From Vibrio amylolyticus (GTDB taxonomy: Bacteria; Pseudomonadota; Gammaproteobacteria; Enterobacterales; Vibrionaceae), in NCBI RefSeq assembly GCF_023145695.1, contig NZ_JAJHVV010000005.1, positions 186,001 to 250,000 of the forward strand: a stretch of 64,000 nucleotides of DNA. Reading direction: 5' to 3'. Position numbers and translations under genes: made by a program. The notes beneath the pieces are model-generated. The model was not told the DNA's origin. It saw nothing but the letters and a program-made list of their open reading frames with translations, and ran no database searches. Below, piece after piece: positions 45,294-54,782 of this stretch; within the stretch, counting starts at the first letter, position 1, and every line of letters starts with the position of its first letter.

Positions 45294-47285
45294 GTGTCCG
45301 ATAAGCAGCAAACTCCAAATGGTTTAGTTGACCAGTTAGTTGTAAAAGCGATTGAAAAAAGAAAATTGCAACAGCAGCGCATGGCTGAAAATAACAAGCC
45401 TAAGCTGGAGTATGTTCTTTTTTCGGAGTTTGAAGTATTAGAAACACTGCCTTCAAAAAATGGTAAAACAACGGTTTATCATCTCGCCAAAAAAGCTGAA
45501 CCAGAACATCAAATTTGCTGCAAAGTTGTCAATGAAGATGCGTTAGATTTCGCCCGCGATATGCTTGTTAAAGAAGCGAGCCGTTTAGAAATATCGCAAC
45601 ACCCTAGCGTTGCCGAATTTATTAAGGTCGGTACCGAGTTCGATCGCCCTTACCTGATGTACGAATGGATTAAGGGTGAAAGTCTCGCTGACAAAATGTC
45701 TCGTTATTCTGGCAAAGGATTTAGACATGATCACATCGCTTGGTTGATTTACCAATTATCAGGCGCTCTGGAATACATGCATACCCGTGGGATCTGTCAC
45801 CTCGATATTAAGCCTTCAAACATCCTTATTTGTGATAATGACAACGTTAAGTTGATTGATTTTGGTGCATCTAGATATATCGATGAAGCGGAAGATTATG
45901 CAGAAGCAAGCTTAAAATACGCTTCTCCTCTGTACTTGAAGTCGGGTACAGCAAAACCTAAAGATGACGTTTACTCGTTAGCATTGTTAACTGGGCATCT
46001 TTTCTTAGGCGCCATTTATGGAGATGGTTGGTTAAATCAACTGAATGCACGTCGACGACCTAACCTTATACCAAAGCATGTATGGACGTTACTAAAACAA
46101 GTCATCAAACAGCCTCGTGATCATGGTTTAACAGCAATCGCGTTCGCACAGCGACTTGCACAAATCGATGTACGTTCACTAGAGGTGACTAATACTGCAC
46201 CAATTTTTACCAACCTACGTAATGCTGACCTAGTGTTAACGCCACGTAGTGCTTTAGATAAGTTTTCTGTTGGACGGTTTAAGTATCTAGAAGCCGCATT
46301 GGTCGCAAGTGTAGTAGCAATGACGGGGTCATATCTTTATACGTCTAACCAACCTGAATGGAAGACGATTGTTGCGTCAGATAGCCGCACACAAGATGGA
46401 ATCGGCTCTGTAAAGCCGGCCCAAACAGCCGCGTTTATCGCACAAGCGCCATGGGATATCGAAGCGGCGTTGAACGATATGTCTAATGATGTTGTGTCGT
46501 TAGCGCCTTATAGAGAAGCCTACCAAGTTCAGCAGTTAAAACTGTCACACTTGTATCGCAGCCGAAAAGATTCAATTGTTGGTCAACATCAAATAGCAAT
46601 GAATTTGGCGCCGTCACTAAATAATATCAGAACCGAGTTAGTGGCGTTAAGAGAGTCCATGCTTATGGACGGTCACATACAGCCAAGTACAGACCGCACT
46701 TTGAGCAACACCATGGCGATATTGAACTCGGTTACGATAGAAGCAGAACAAATCGCAAATATTGCCGGTGGAATTAACCACTCATTGATTGATTCAATTT
46801 TGAAAGGTGAAGGTGAGGCGGTAGACCAGTACATAAAGGCACAATGGCAAAGTAACCAGGCCAATGCCTATTTTTATAGTCAAGTATTACCAAAATCTTT
46901 GATGAATGAACTGAATGAATCAATAGAAAATAATGTAAGAAACCATTATTACTCTAAAGCGATTTCAGAGATAAAGTCTGCGGCACTATTTTTCGGTCGA
47001 ACTCCTGAACTGATTGCCAAAGAGAGAGAGCTTAGGGTAGCACGTAGCGAATATATTCTATTCAGCACTGTCACTGATCGCTCCATTTTCGATGAAAATA
47101 AGCTGACAGAATCACTACAAGAGTTAGAGCGTAACGCACCGAAGAAATTCCATGAGGTCAGTGATTTACTTAATCGAATGGCAGCGGACGCTATTGATAG
47201 CAATCATCAACAATCAACACCTTCCCGTGGCGCGATAGCAGTGCAAAGAGCTTTGCAAAACCACCGTTTACTGGGAGAAAGTTAA
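45294..47285 (+). CDS. ppkA: PpkA-like T6SS serine/threonine protein kinase
   Basis: Threonine kinases of this type switch on T6SS assembly, typically by phosphorylating the FHA protein encoded further on. The kinase domain covers about residues 45-300. The catalytic loop is HLDIKPSN (His169, Asp171), so it lacks the Arg of the HRD motif, and the metal-binding DFG is present at Asp189. A membrane helix near 330-350 (YLEAALVASVVAMTGSYLY) separates it from a 310-residue helical periplasmic part without a recognised sensor domain. The start is GTG at 45294, after AAAGAGAA. A matching PppA phosphatase is not in the window. The stop lies one base before the tssA start, so kinase and tssA are in one operon. 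Confidence 0.88.
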   Translation: MSDKQQTPNGLVDQLVVKAIEKRKLQQQRMAENNKPKLEYVLFSEFEVLETLPSKNGKTTVYHLAKKAEPEHQICCKVVNEDALDFARDMLVKEASRLEISQHPSVAEFIKVGTEFDRPYLMYEWIKGESLADKMSRYSGKGFRHDHIAWLIYQLSGALEYMHTRGICHLDIKPSNILICDNDNVKLIDFGASRYIDEAEDYAEASLKYASPLYLKSGTAKPKDDVYSLALLTGHLFLGAIYGDGWLNQLNARRRPNLIPKHVWTLLKQVIKQPRDHGLTAIAFAQRLAQIDVRSLEVTNTAPIFTNLRNADLVLTPRSALDKFSVGRFKYLEAALVASVVAMTGSYLYTSNQPEWKTIVASDSRTQDGIGSVKPAQTAAFIAQAPWDIEAALNDMSNDVVSLAPYREAYQVQQLKLSHLYRSRKDSIVGQHQIAMNLAPSLNNIRTELVALRESMLMDGHIQPSTDRTLSNTMAILNSVTIEAEQIANIAGGINHSLIDSILKGEGEAVDQYIKAQWQSNQANAYFYSQVLPKSLMNELNESIENNVRNHYYSKAISEIKSAALFFGRTPELIAKERELRVARSEYILFSTVTDRSIFDENKLTESLQELERNAPKKFHEVSDLLNRMAADAIDSNHQQSTPSRGAIAVQRALQNHRLLGES

Positions 47286-47286
47286 T

Positions 47287-48951
47287 ATGTCTCTGATTGA
47301 TATCGACTCACTTTTAGAACCCATTTCTGAGAGCCTACCTTCAGGCGAGGATGCACGTTATGAATTCTGCTACGAGATGATGGAAGCAGAAATCAAGAAA
47401 TTTGGCTCCTTGTTTGGAGAGACTGTCGATTGGAAAGTGGTCCAAGACTACGCTGTTGAGGTTCTGTCATCTCATAGTAAAGACTTGAAGGCGATTTGTT
47501 ATCTTATAAGAGCATTGGTCGAAGATTCAAAACTTGAAGGCCTAAATCAAGGTCTCAGTTTACTCTTAGGTGCATTCATTCGATATGGTTCAGACCTTTT
47601 TCCAAACCGAAAGCGTGGACGTGACGGCGCTATCGAGTGGCTTAACCAACAGTTAAAAACTCCAATTAACGCAATGAGTGACAATGTCACATCGTGGTCT
47701 GATGTTTCTTCGTGCCAAGACTTGTTAAGTAAGGTTCAGTGTCAATTTGACGGTGTTTATCACGATTCGGAAGCTGACTTTTTTGAAATTAAATCAGCTC
47801 TCAATGCGTTATCGCAAAGAGTCGGCGTGCAAGATGAATCTACGGGAACTGATTTAGAGCCTTTGAAAGATGCACAAGGAAATGTAGAAACAAGCTCACG
47901 AGAAGTGTTATCTCAAACAATGGGATCAGCCAGTCAAGATGGCAGTGGCAACAAGCAAAGTGAGAGTGTCAATGCCCCTTCAAGAAAACAGGAGCGAGTG
48001 AACGATGATTCATCTGAAGCCCGATTACCTGAGAAGGCTCACGTTAACCGAGGTGATGAGAAAAACACGATAGCAACAAAACCTTCGAGTACCATCGACT
48101 TAGATACCGATTTTTCCTCGCCTTCAGCCTCAAAGAAAACGCTTAAAAGCGTCGCAGAAAACTTAATCTCGTCGAATATTGGATTGCCCCTGGCGTATCG
48201 TATTTTTAGACACTTAACGTGGTTCGACATCGATTCGTTGCCCGAGCATAAAGAGAATATGACACCGCTTAGTCTTGCTATTTCCCAAGACCAGCAAAAT
48301 GACTATCAAGACAAGGCACACAATAACAGCGATATTGAAACCATTAAGCGTTTAGAAAGAACGCTAACAGACGCCCCCTTTTGGTTAACAGGCCATTACT
48401 TCGTTTATCAAATGCTATGTAATTTGGGCCATAAAGTAGCGGCCGACGCCGTCAAAAAAGAAGTGAATGCGTTTGTCGATGCTTTACCTAATATCACCAA
48501 ACTTTCATTCAAAAATTCTATTCCATTTGCTGATGAGGCAACCATCAATTGGCTGTCCTCGACGTCTTCTGAACAAAATACTTACTCACAATCACTCGTA
48601 AGGGTTGAGTCAGATGAGGAAGCAATGCAAATGGAGGATATCACCTTAACAAACCTAGGTGATTATGCAGCGAAGATTGCACAACAACTTGATCAAGATG
48701 TATCAGGGAGAGGGCAATTTAGGCTGCTTATACAAATGGTTCAGGTTTACCAAGCGGTGGGAATGTACTCGTTGTGTTTACCCTATTTGGACAAATTGTG
48801 GGTAATACAAAAAGAGATCCACTTATCGAGTTGGGAACCCCATTTGTACTTTCAAGTTGAGTCTCTATTCAGAACGACATTAACAGCATTGTACGTAACA
48901 AGCGAACAATTACCTGTTAAATATCAAGAGTGGAAAACAATTTATAACTAG
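47287..48951 (+). CDS. tssA: T6SS protein TssA (ImpA N-terminal domain, VasJ-like)
   Basis: TssA caps and guides polymerisation of the tube and sheath. The N-terminal ImpA-type domain is clear: LLEPISESLPSGEDARYEF, then KDLKAICYLIRALVEDSKLEGLNQGLSLLLGAFIRYGSDLFPNRKRGRDGAIEWLN-type sequence. A charged, Ser/Lys-rich disordered linker covers about 195-275, and the C-terminal half is helical (RIFRHLTWFDIDSLP, SLCLPYLDKLWVIQKE, WEPHLYFQVESLF), as in VasJ. Length 554 residues. A GGGAGAAAG site precedes the ATG. It is followed after 26 bases by tssB. Confidence 0.9.
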   Translation: MSLIDIDSLLEPISESLPSGEDARYEFCYEMMEAEIKKFGSLFGETVDWKVVQDYAVEVLSSHSKDLKAICYLIRALVEDSKLEGLNQGLSLLLGAFIRYGSDLFPNRKRGRDGAIEWLNQQLKTPINAMSDNVTSWSDVSSCQDLLSKVQCQFDGVYHDSEADFFEIKSALNALSQRVGVQDESTGTDLEPLKDAQGNVETSSREVLSQTMGSASQDGSGNKQSESVNAPSRKQERVNDDSSEARLPEKAHVNRGDEKNTIATKPSSTIDLDTDFSSPSASKKTLKSVAENLISSNIGLPLAYRIFRHLTWFDIDSLPEHKENMTPLSLAISQDQQNDYQDKAHNNSDIETIKRLERTLTDAPFWLTGHYFVYQMLCNLGHKVAADAVKKEVNAFVDALPNITKLSFKNSIPFADEATINWLSSTSSEQNTYSQSLVRVESDEEAMQMEDITLTNLGDYAAKIAQQLDQDVSGRGQFRLLIQMVQVYQAVGMYSLCLPYLDKLWVIQKEIHLSSWEPHLYFQVESLFRTTLTALYVTSEQLPVKYQEWKTIYN

Positions 48952-48977
48952 TAACACAATTAGATAAGGAACTAATT

Positions 48978-49484
48978 ATGTCACGTGAGGGCTCGGTTGC
49001 TCCTAAAGAGCGAATTAATATCCGTTATGTTCCAGCAACGGGTGATGCACAAGAAGACGTAGAATTACCGCTAAGCATGATGGTTGTTGGTGATTTTACT
49101 GCACGCGCTGATGAAACGCCGATTGAAGAGCGTACGCCAATTAACATTGATAAAGATAACTTCAATGAAGTATTAGAAGGCTACTCTCCAAACGTAAAAG
49201 TGAACGTAGAAAATCGACTTTCTGATGAAGAAGGCGCACAGCTAGGTGTGGACTTAACTTTCAACAATATGAAAGACTTTTCACCAGAAAGCATTGCTAA
49301 AAACGTACCGGAACTAAATGGCTTATTAGAGCTAAGAGAAGCGCTTGTCGCACTGAAAGGGCCTCTTGGTAATGTACCTGCATTCCGTAAAAAAATTGCT
49401 TCAGTTCTTCAAGACGAAGAAGCGCGTAAGAAGTTATTGGATGAATTAAGTATTGGCGATGGCCAAGACGATAAAGCAGAGTAA
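48978..49484 (+). CDS. tssB: T6SS contractile sheath small subunit TssB (VipA)
   Basis: The small sheath subunit, which pairs with TssC to form the contractile sheath. The 168-residue protein shows the family pattern: SVAPKERINIRYVPATGD, LPLSMMVVGDFTARADETPIEERTPINIDKDNF and a C-terminal helical end rich in Glu/Lys. TssB proteins carry the helix recognised together with TssC by ClpV. It ends eight bases before tssC on the same strand. A TAAGGAAC site lies before the ATG. Normal length, no oddities. Confidence 0.95.
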   Translation: MSREGSVAPKERINIRYVPATGDAQEDVELPLSMMVVGDFTARADETPIEERTPINIDKDNFNEVLEGYSPNVKVNVENRLSDEEGAQLGVDLTFNNMKDFSPESIAKNVPELNGLLELREALVALKGPLGNVPAFRKKIASVLQDEEARKKLLDELSIGDGQDDKAE

Positions 49485-49492
49485 GGGATACC

Positions 49493-50968
49493 ATGACGGT
49501 AGAAGCACAAGCACCTGAACAAGCAGTGGTCATCGCAGATTCAGGCTCGCTATTAGATAGCATTCTAAATGAAACTCGCCTAAAACCTTCAGATGAAGGG
49601 TTCGATGTCGCTAAGCGCGGTGTTGAAGCATTCATTGGCGAACTATTAAGTAGCTCAACGACAACCAAAGTGGATCAATCGCTTGTCGATCTAATGATTT
49701 CAGAAATCGATCAAAAGCTATCAAAGCAAGTTGATGCGATTCTACACAACGACGAAGTTCAAGCGGTTGAGTCAACGTGGCGTGGTCTTAAGTACTTGGT
49801 TGACCACACTGACTTCCGAGAAAATATTCAAATCGAACTTATTTCAGCGAAAAAAGATGAAGTATTAGACGATTTTGAAGATGCTCCTGAAGTGGTTAAA
49901 TCAGGCCTATACAAGCAGATTTATACGCGTGAATACGGCCAATTTGGTGGTAAACCTGTTGGTGCAGTCATCTGTGACTACCAGCTGTCAGCGTCGTCGC
50001 CAGACATCAAGTTAATGGAATATATGGGTAATGTCGGCGCGATGTCGCACGCTCCATTTATTACCTCTGCTTCTTCTAAGTTCTTCGGTCTTGATAGCTA
50101 TGAAGAGCTACCGAACCTTAAAGACCTTAAGTCTGTGTTTGAAGGCCCTCAATACACGAAGTGGCGTGGTTTTCGTGAACATGAAGACGCTCGTTACGTT
50201 GGTCTATGTACATCTCGCTTTATGTTACGTACGCCATACTCAGTGTCGGACAACCCAATTAAAGCGTTCGATTATGATGAGTCAGTAACGGAAGATCATA
50301 AGAACTTCCTCTGGGGTAACTCTGCTTACGCAATGGCGTCTAAAATCAGTGAGTCGTTCTCGAAATACCGTTGGTGTCCAAACATTATTGGCCCTCAAAG
50401 CGGTGGTGCTGTGACTGATCTTCCAGTCTACAACTTCGAGTCTATGGGACAAATTGAAACGAAGATCCCGACAGAGATTCTTGTTTCAGACCGTCGTGAA
50501 TATGAACTAGCAGAAGAGGGCTTTATTGCTCTAACAATGCGTAAAGGTTCAGATAACGCGTCGTTCTTCTCTGCTAACTCAGTGCAAGTTCCTAAGGTGT
50601 TCCCTAATACACCTGAAGGTAAACAGGCTGAAATGAACTATAAACTTGGTACTCAGCTACCATATATGTTCATCATTAACCGTTTAGCGCATTACATTAA
50701 AGTGCTACAACGTGAACAGATTGGTTCTTGGAAAGAGCGTGCAGATCTAGAAACTGAATTGAATAAATGGATCCGTCAATACGTTTCAGATCAAGAGAAT
50801 CCACCTGCAGAAGTACGCGGTCGTCGACCATTACGTGCAGCAAAAGTGGAAGTGTCTGATGTTGAAGGCGATCCAGGTTGGTACAAAGTATCAATGTCTG
50901 TGCGTCCACACTTCAAGTACATGGGTGCGAGTTTCGATCTATCACTTGTTGGCAAATTAGACCAATAA
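49493..50968 (+). CDS. tssC: T6SS contractile sheath large subunit TssC (VipB)
   Basis: The large sheath subunit. The 491-residue protein matches the family: FIGELLSSSTTTKVDQSLVD, LHNDEVQAVESTWRGLKYLVDHTDFRENIQIELIS-type start of the core, GVVICDY-like GAVICDYQL, CTSRFMLRTPYSVSDNPIKAF and WGNSAYAMASKI. The gene is followed by a hairpin with a T tract before tssE, so sheath subunits would be made in excess over baseplate proteins. Codon choice in tssB and tssC looks biased to the usual well-used codons, in keeping with high expression. Confidence 0.96.
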   Translation: MTVEAQAPEQAVVIADSGSLLDSILNETRLKPSDEGFDVAKRGVEAFIGELLSSSTTTKVDQSLVDLMISEIDQKLSKQVDAILHNDEVQAVESTWRGLKYLVDHTDFRENIQIELISAKKDEVLDDFEDAPEVVKSGLYKQIYTREYGQFGGKPVGAVICDYQLSASSPDIKLMEYMGNVGAMSHAPFITSASSKFFGLDSYEELPNLKDLKSVFEGPQYTKWRGFREHEDARYVGLCTSRFMLRTPYSVSDNPIKAFDYDESVTEDHKNFLWGNSAYAMASKISESFSKYRWCPNIIGPQSGGAVTDLPVYNFESMGQIETKIPTEILVSDRREYELAEEGFIALTMRKGSDNASFFSANSVQVPKVFPNTPEGKQAEMNYKLGTQLPYMFIINRLAHYIKVLQREQIGSWKERADLETELNKWIRQYVSDQENPPAEVRGRRPLRAAKVEVSDVEGDPGWYKVSMSVRPHFKYMGASFDLSLVGKLDQ

Positions 50969-50984
50969 TATAAACCAAATAGTA

Positions 50985-51018
50985 CGAGCAGAAAGCGATG
51001 AGCTGACTGCTCGTTTTT
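50985..51018 (+). terminator. Internal hairpin terminator between tssC and tssE
   Basis: A seven-base stem CGAGCAG / CTGCTCG with a 15-base loop that can itself pair (AGC...GCT) is followed by five T residues. It lies 16 bases after the tssC stop and ends nine bases before the tssE start. No new promoter is visible after it, so it is best read as a partial terminator. Confidence 0.75.
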
Positions 51019-51027
51019 GAGTATAAA

Positions 51028-51438
51028 ATGGAAAAAGGTTATCGATTCCTAGAGCGAATTGAGCTTGGTGAACCCAAACGTAGTTACGAAAAAGTGGTGT
51101 CACATAAAGACTTAATTGAATCAGTTCGTGTTCATTTAGGGGATTTACTGAATACCCATTCAGGTAATGCCATGATTGACACTGATTACGGTCTTCCCGA
51201 TTTTAATGATGTCCTATCAACTAATAATAATCTTGTTCGCCATATTCAGAAAAATATCCTATCCACCATTGAAAAATTTGAGCCTAGGTTGAAAAGCGTG
51301 GAGGTGCATTATCAAGAAGATAACCACAATGCTCTGCACCTTGGGTTTGGGATTAGTGGAGAAGTGTTTCATAACGGTGGCAAAGTTCCTATGTCGATCA
51401 ACGTTTATATGGGAACTGATGGTCAATTCAACCTGTAG
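51028..51438 (+). CDS. tssE: T6SS baseplate protein TssE (gp25-like)
   Basis: TssE is the baseplate wedge protein that starts sheath assembly and is related to phage T4 gp25. The 136-residue protein contains RVHLGDLLNTHSGNAMIDTDYGLPDF, typical of the family, followed by the gp25-like helix and beta strands (HIQKNILSTIEKFEPRLKSVEVHY). No strong ribosome binding site is seen before the ATG, and the space is taken by the preceding terminator. tssF follows after 11 bases. Confidence 0.92.
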   Translation: MEKGYRFLERIELGEPKRSYEKVVSHKDLIESVRVHLGDLLNTHSGNAMIDTDYGLPDFNDVLSTNNNLVRHIQKNILSTIEKFEPRLKSVEVHYQEDNHNALHLGFGISGEVFHNGGKVPMSINVYMGTDGQFNL

Positions 51439-51449
51439 TTGGAGTCTTT

Positions 51450-53198
51450 GTGAGTAATAGTAAGTATTTTCAAGATGAACTGACTTATCTAAAAGAGTCG
51501 GGCAGTGAGTTTGCAAAATATCATCCTAAGCTGACTAATTTTCTGTCAGAAGGTTCGTTTGATCCGGACGTGGAGCGGCTACTGGAAGGCTTTGCATTTC
51601 TAACGGGTCGTATTCGAGAAAAGATAGATGATGAATTGCCGGAACTAACGCAATCAATGATGACATTGCTTTGGCCGCACTATATGCGTTCCATTCCATC
51701 AATGTGTATAACAGAATTACAGCCGCATTCCGGGAGTGTCACCGAGAAAACCACGATTAAACGTGGCGCTGAAATGGCCAGTGAGCAAGTCGAGTCCACT
51801 CAATGCTTGTTTCAAACCTGTTATGATGTTGACTTGTACCCACTGCATCTATCGAAAATTGAACAGACGAACAGCCGCAGCAATTCAGCCGTTTCGCTGA
51901 CGCTCAATGCTGATCATGGGCTTGAGCTTTCTCGGTTAAATATTGATTCCTTACGTTTTCACCTACATGGTGAGCTACATATCACTAGAACACTGTTTTT
52001 ATGGCTATTTCGATACCTAAGTCATGTAGAGCTGGATCTTGGCGGCGGCTATAAGAAAACGCTAACACCTGAGCAAATTCGCCCAGTAGGCTATGGAGAA
52101 AATGAAGCTATTTTGCCTTATGGTGAAAATTCGTTTTCAGGTTATCGTTTATTACAAGAGTATTTCTCATTACCCGATAAGTTCATGTTTTTTGACCTTG
52201 TCGACTTAGAGTGGCTGAAAGGAGTACCTCAGCGACACTCAATCACAATACACTTTCACTTTAATCGAGCATTACCTTCAGAAGTTGTAGTGAAAGATAA
52301 GCACTTCAAACTCCATTGTACGCCAGCGGTAAATTTGTTTGAAAAAGATGGGGATCCTATTCGCCTAGAACACAAACGAAATGAATACCGTGTCCGCCCT
52401 CAAACGAAAAACCAAGATCATTACGAAGTATATTTGATTAAAAAAGTAGAGAGTTGGAGTAAAGAAGAGCGCAGGAAAAAAGAGTTGATTGAGTTCGAAT
52501 CTTTCGAGCATCAAATAAACCAACGCGATAAAAGGGACTTCTACAAGACGTCTGTGTCACCAAGAGTAAGTAATAGAGGCCTTGAGAGAAACATTTCATT
52601 TCATACCCACAATAACAATATCGCAGACTTGGGCACAGAAACGGTTTTGACAAAGCTGCTATGTAGTAACAGTGACTTAGCGGAAAGGTTATCTGTTGGT
52701 GACATTACCTATACGACACATAAATCACCGACTTATGCGACTTTTCATAATATAACTAAGCCTACTCAATCAGTAAGCCCACAAGTGAATGGTGAACTAC
52801 AGTGGCAACTTATCGCTAATATGTCGTTGAATTATCTTTCACTCGCGAATACGGATGTGTTGAAAGTGCTACTTTCGACGTATGACTTTCATTCACGCGT
52901 CGATAGACAAGCTCACCGTGCCTCACTACATAGACTTGACGGAATAAAGCATTCAGAACTCACCTCTATTGACCGCATTTTTCGAGGTGTGTCGGTAAGA
53001 GGTAATCAATTCAAATTAACGGTAGATTCAAGATTTTTTGTGAATGAAGGGGATATGTACCTGTTAACGAATGTACTCAACGAGTTTATCCGCTTGTACT
53101 CCAGTGTTAACTCATTTACAGAGTTACAGGTGTTTGACGAAAATACGGGTGAAGAATATTCCTGGGAAAGTTTAACAGGGCATCAGACTGTATTATGA
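51450..53198 (+). CDS. tssF: T6SS baseplate protein TssF (VasA)
   Basis: TssF forms the baseplate wedge with TssG, TssE and TssK. The 582-residue protein has the classic opening YFQDELTYLKESGSEFAKYHPKLTNFL, then DPDVERLLEGFAFLTGRIREKIDDELPELTQSMMTLLWPHYMRSIPS-type sequence. Near the end, the FRGVSVRGNQFKLTVDSRFFVNEGDMYLLTNVLNEFIRLYSSVNSF stretch is also characteristic. The start is GTG at 51450, after a GGAG site. The last four bases overlap tssG (ATGA). Confidence 0.95.
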   Translation: MSNSKYFQDELTYLKESGSEFAKYHPKLTNFLSEGSFDPDVERLLEGFAFLTGRIREKIDDELPELTQSMMTLLWPHYMRSIPSMCITELQPHSGSVTEKTTIKRGAEMASEQVESTQCLFQTCYDVDLYPLHLSKIEQTNSRSNSAVSLTLNADHGLELSRLNIDSLRFHLHGELHITRTLFLWLFRYLSHVELDLGGGYKKTLTPEQIRPVGYGENEAILPYGENSFSGYRLLQEYFSLPDKFMFFDLVDLEWLKGVPQRHSITIHFHFNRALPSEVVVKDKHFKLHCTPAVNLFEKDGDPIRLEHKRNEYRVRPQTKNQDHYEVYLIKKVESWSKEERRKKELIEFESFEHQINQRDKRDFYKTSVSPRVSNRGLERNISFHTHNNNIADLGTETVLTKLLCSNSDLAERLSVGDITYTTHKSPTYATFHNITKPTQSVSPQVNGELQWQLIANMSLNYLSLANTDVLKVLLSTYDFHSRVDRQAHRASLHRLDGIKHSELTSIDRIFRGVSVRGNQFKLTVDSRFFVNEGDMYLLTNVLNEFIRLYSSVNSFTELQVFDENTGEEYSWESLTGHQTVL

Positions 53199-54193
53199 TT
53201 GAACACTTAACCAATAAATCTCATGAGTTTAGCTTTTTCCAAGCGGTGTCATTACTGGAAAAGCAGTACCAGTACTGTGACAAAAGTGAGTATATCTCAC
53301 TTGATCAGAACAAGTACTTTCATCAAGAAACTATCACATTCAAGGTTTCATCTAAACTTAGCTTTCCCAAAAGTGATATGGAGTCCATTACTCGTTTAGA
53401 GCGAAATGGGAATACCTACACAGAAGTAGAAGTTAACTTCCTTGGTTTACACGGGAGTAGTTCCCCGTTACCGGCTTCCTATACGGAAAAGCTGGCTGGC
53501 CGAGATCCTGACGATAACCCTGTTAAAGATCTCTTTGATTTTTTCCATAATAGATACTTGTCAATGGTGTATCGGGTTTGGAAAAAGTACCGTTACCATG
53601 TTCAGTATCAAAGCGACGCTAAAGACGAGTTTTCTGGCCGAGTACTACATTTAGCGGGACTGTCCAAATCAATACAAGAAACACAGGTTAATAACCTTGA
53701 TCGCGCTAAATTACTATCTTATACCAACCAACTTTCAACACGTACACGCTCACCGAAACTAATCTCAGGGATAGTTAGTCACTATTTTGGAATTTCAAAT
53801 GTCCATGTCGAAGAATGGATTTTCCGTAGGGTCGACATTGCGCCTTGTCAACGAAATCAGTTAAATCGAAAAAACTGCAGATTGGGCCAAAATCTTCATC
53901 TAGGGCAGAGTATGTCGGACCTGACAGGCAAATTTAATCTGGTGATTAATGATCTGGATTTCGAGCAATACAGTCAGTTTTCAAAAGGAGGGGAACACTA
54001 TCTTACGCTACGGGAGTTAATGAGGTTCATACTTAGAGACCCTATGGCTTGGGATTTAAAGCTGTCTTTAAAACTAGACTGCATTCCTAAAAACAAGTTA
54101 GGTGAGAGCAAAAGAAGTGTGTTGGGTAAAACACTTTGGTTGGGTGATGCTGCGCCAAATAACGCAACCATTAAACTCATTGGCGAAGTTTAA
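53195..54193 (+). CDS. tssG: T6SS baseplate protein TssG (VasB)
   Basis: TssG completes the baseplate wedge. The 332-residue protein begins HLTNKSHEFSFFQAVSLLEKQY, and has VEVNFLGLHGSSSPLPASYTEKL and KDLFDFFHNRYLSMVYRVWKKYRY in the expected order; then RLGQNLHLGQSMSDLTGKFNLVI and the C-terminal LWLGDAA. It is the last gene of the + strand run from ppkA, and a long hairpin terminator follows. Confidence 0.95.
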   Translation: MIEHLTNKSHEFSFFQAVSLLEKQYQYCDKSEYISLDQNKYFHQETITFKVSSKLSFPKSDMESITRLERNGNTYTEVEVNFLGLHGSSSPLPASYTEKLAGRDPDDNPVKDLFDFFHNRYLSMVYRVWKKYRYHVQYQSDAKDEFSGRVLHLAGLSKSIQETQVNNLDRAKLLSYTNQLSTRTRSPKLISGIVSHYFGISNVHVEEWIFRRVDIAPCQRNQLNRKNCRLGQNLHLGQSMSDLTGKFNLVINDLDFEQYSQFSKGGEHYLTLRELMRFILRDPMAWDLKLSLKLDCIPKNKLGESKRSVLGKTLWLGDAAPNNATIKLIGEV

Positions 54194-54210
54194 TTCACTG
54201 GTTAAGAATA

Positions 54211-54246
54211 AAAAACCGATAATAGTCATACCTATTATCGGTTTTT
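54211..54246. terminator. Bidirectional terminator between tssG and the lrp-like gene
   Basis: A perfect 15-base inverted repeat (AAAAACCGATAATAG and its complement) around a six-base loop gives an A/T-flanked hairpin usable on both strands. It separates the convergent tssG and Lrp-family genes. Confidence 0.9.
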
Positions 54247-54292
54247 AAATGAACTTTATTGATTAAAGGTCTTAGGTTTTCTTAAACGAGTG

Positions 54293-54745
54293 TTATCGAC
54301 GAATAGGTTGGTGTAGTACAACGGTCGTATTTAACGATTGAACACCTGAGAAAGACTCGATTTCATTCGATAAGTGGTGGATAGAATGAAGATCAGGCGC
54401 TTCAATGAGAGCGATGATATCGTAACTTCCACCTACCACACTTGTCATTCGAACCTCTGGAAGCTCTTTTAACGAGTTACTCACATCATTCTTTTTTCCT
54501 TTTTCACAGGAAATAAGCAAATAACTTGATGCGTTTCTTCCCTCATTCTCGATACGTATTTGAGCGGTATAGCCTTTAATAATGCCTGTTTTCTCGAGAC
54601 GGTTTATTCGTTCGGCAATCGCCGTACGAGATAAGCCGATATTTCGAGATAGGTTAGCTATCGACTCGCGCCCATTAGAGAGTAAGTTAGAAAGAATCTT
54701 TCTATCAAGTTTGTCTAAGCCTTGTATATTGATATTTGAAATCAT
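54293..54745 (-). CDS. Lrp/AsnC family transcriptional regulator
   Basis: A 150-residue regulator with an N-terminal helix-turn-helix (LDKLDRKILSNLLSNGRESIANLSRNIGLSRTAIAERINRLEKTGII) and a C-terminal RAM ligand-sensing domain (SYLLISCEKGKKNDVSNSLKELPEVRMTSVVGGSYDIIALIEAPD). Family members respond to amino acids or similar small molecules. I chose ATG at 54745, because an AGGG site lies about eight bases upstream; the longer frame starting at 54826 would overlap tssM and adds residues not typical of Lrp. It comes 37 bases after tssM on the same strand, so it may be cotranscribed with tssM and could control the T6SS. That link is inferred from position. Confidence 0.85.
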   Translation of the reverse strand: MISNINIQGLDKLDRKILSNLLSNGRESIANLSRNIGLSRTAIAERINRLEKTGIIKGYTAQIRIENEGRNASSYLLISCEKGKKNDVSNSLKELPEVRMTSVVGGSYDIIALIEAPDLHSIHHLSNEIESFSGVQSLNTTVVLHQPIRR

Positions 54746-54782
54746 AAGTATGCCCTGCGTTAAATTATTATTGGTATAGTGT

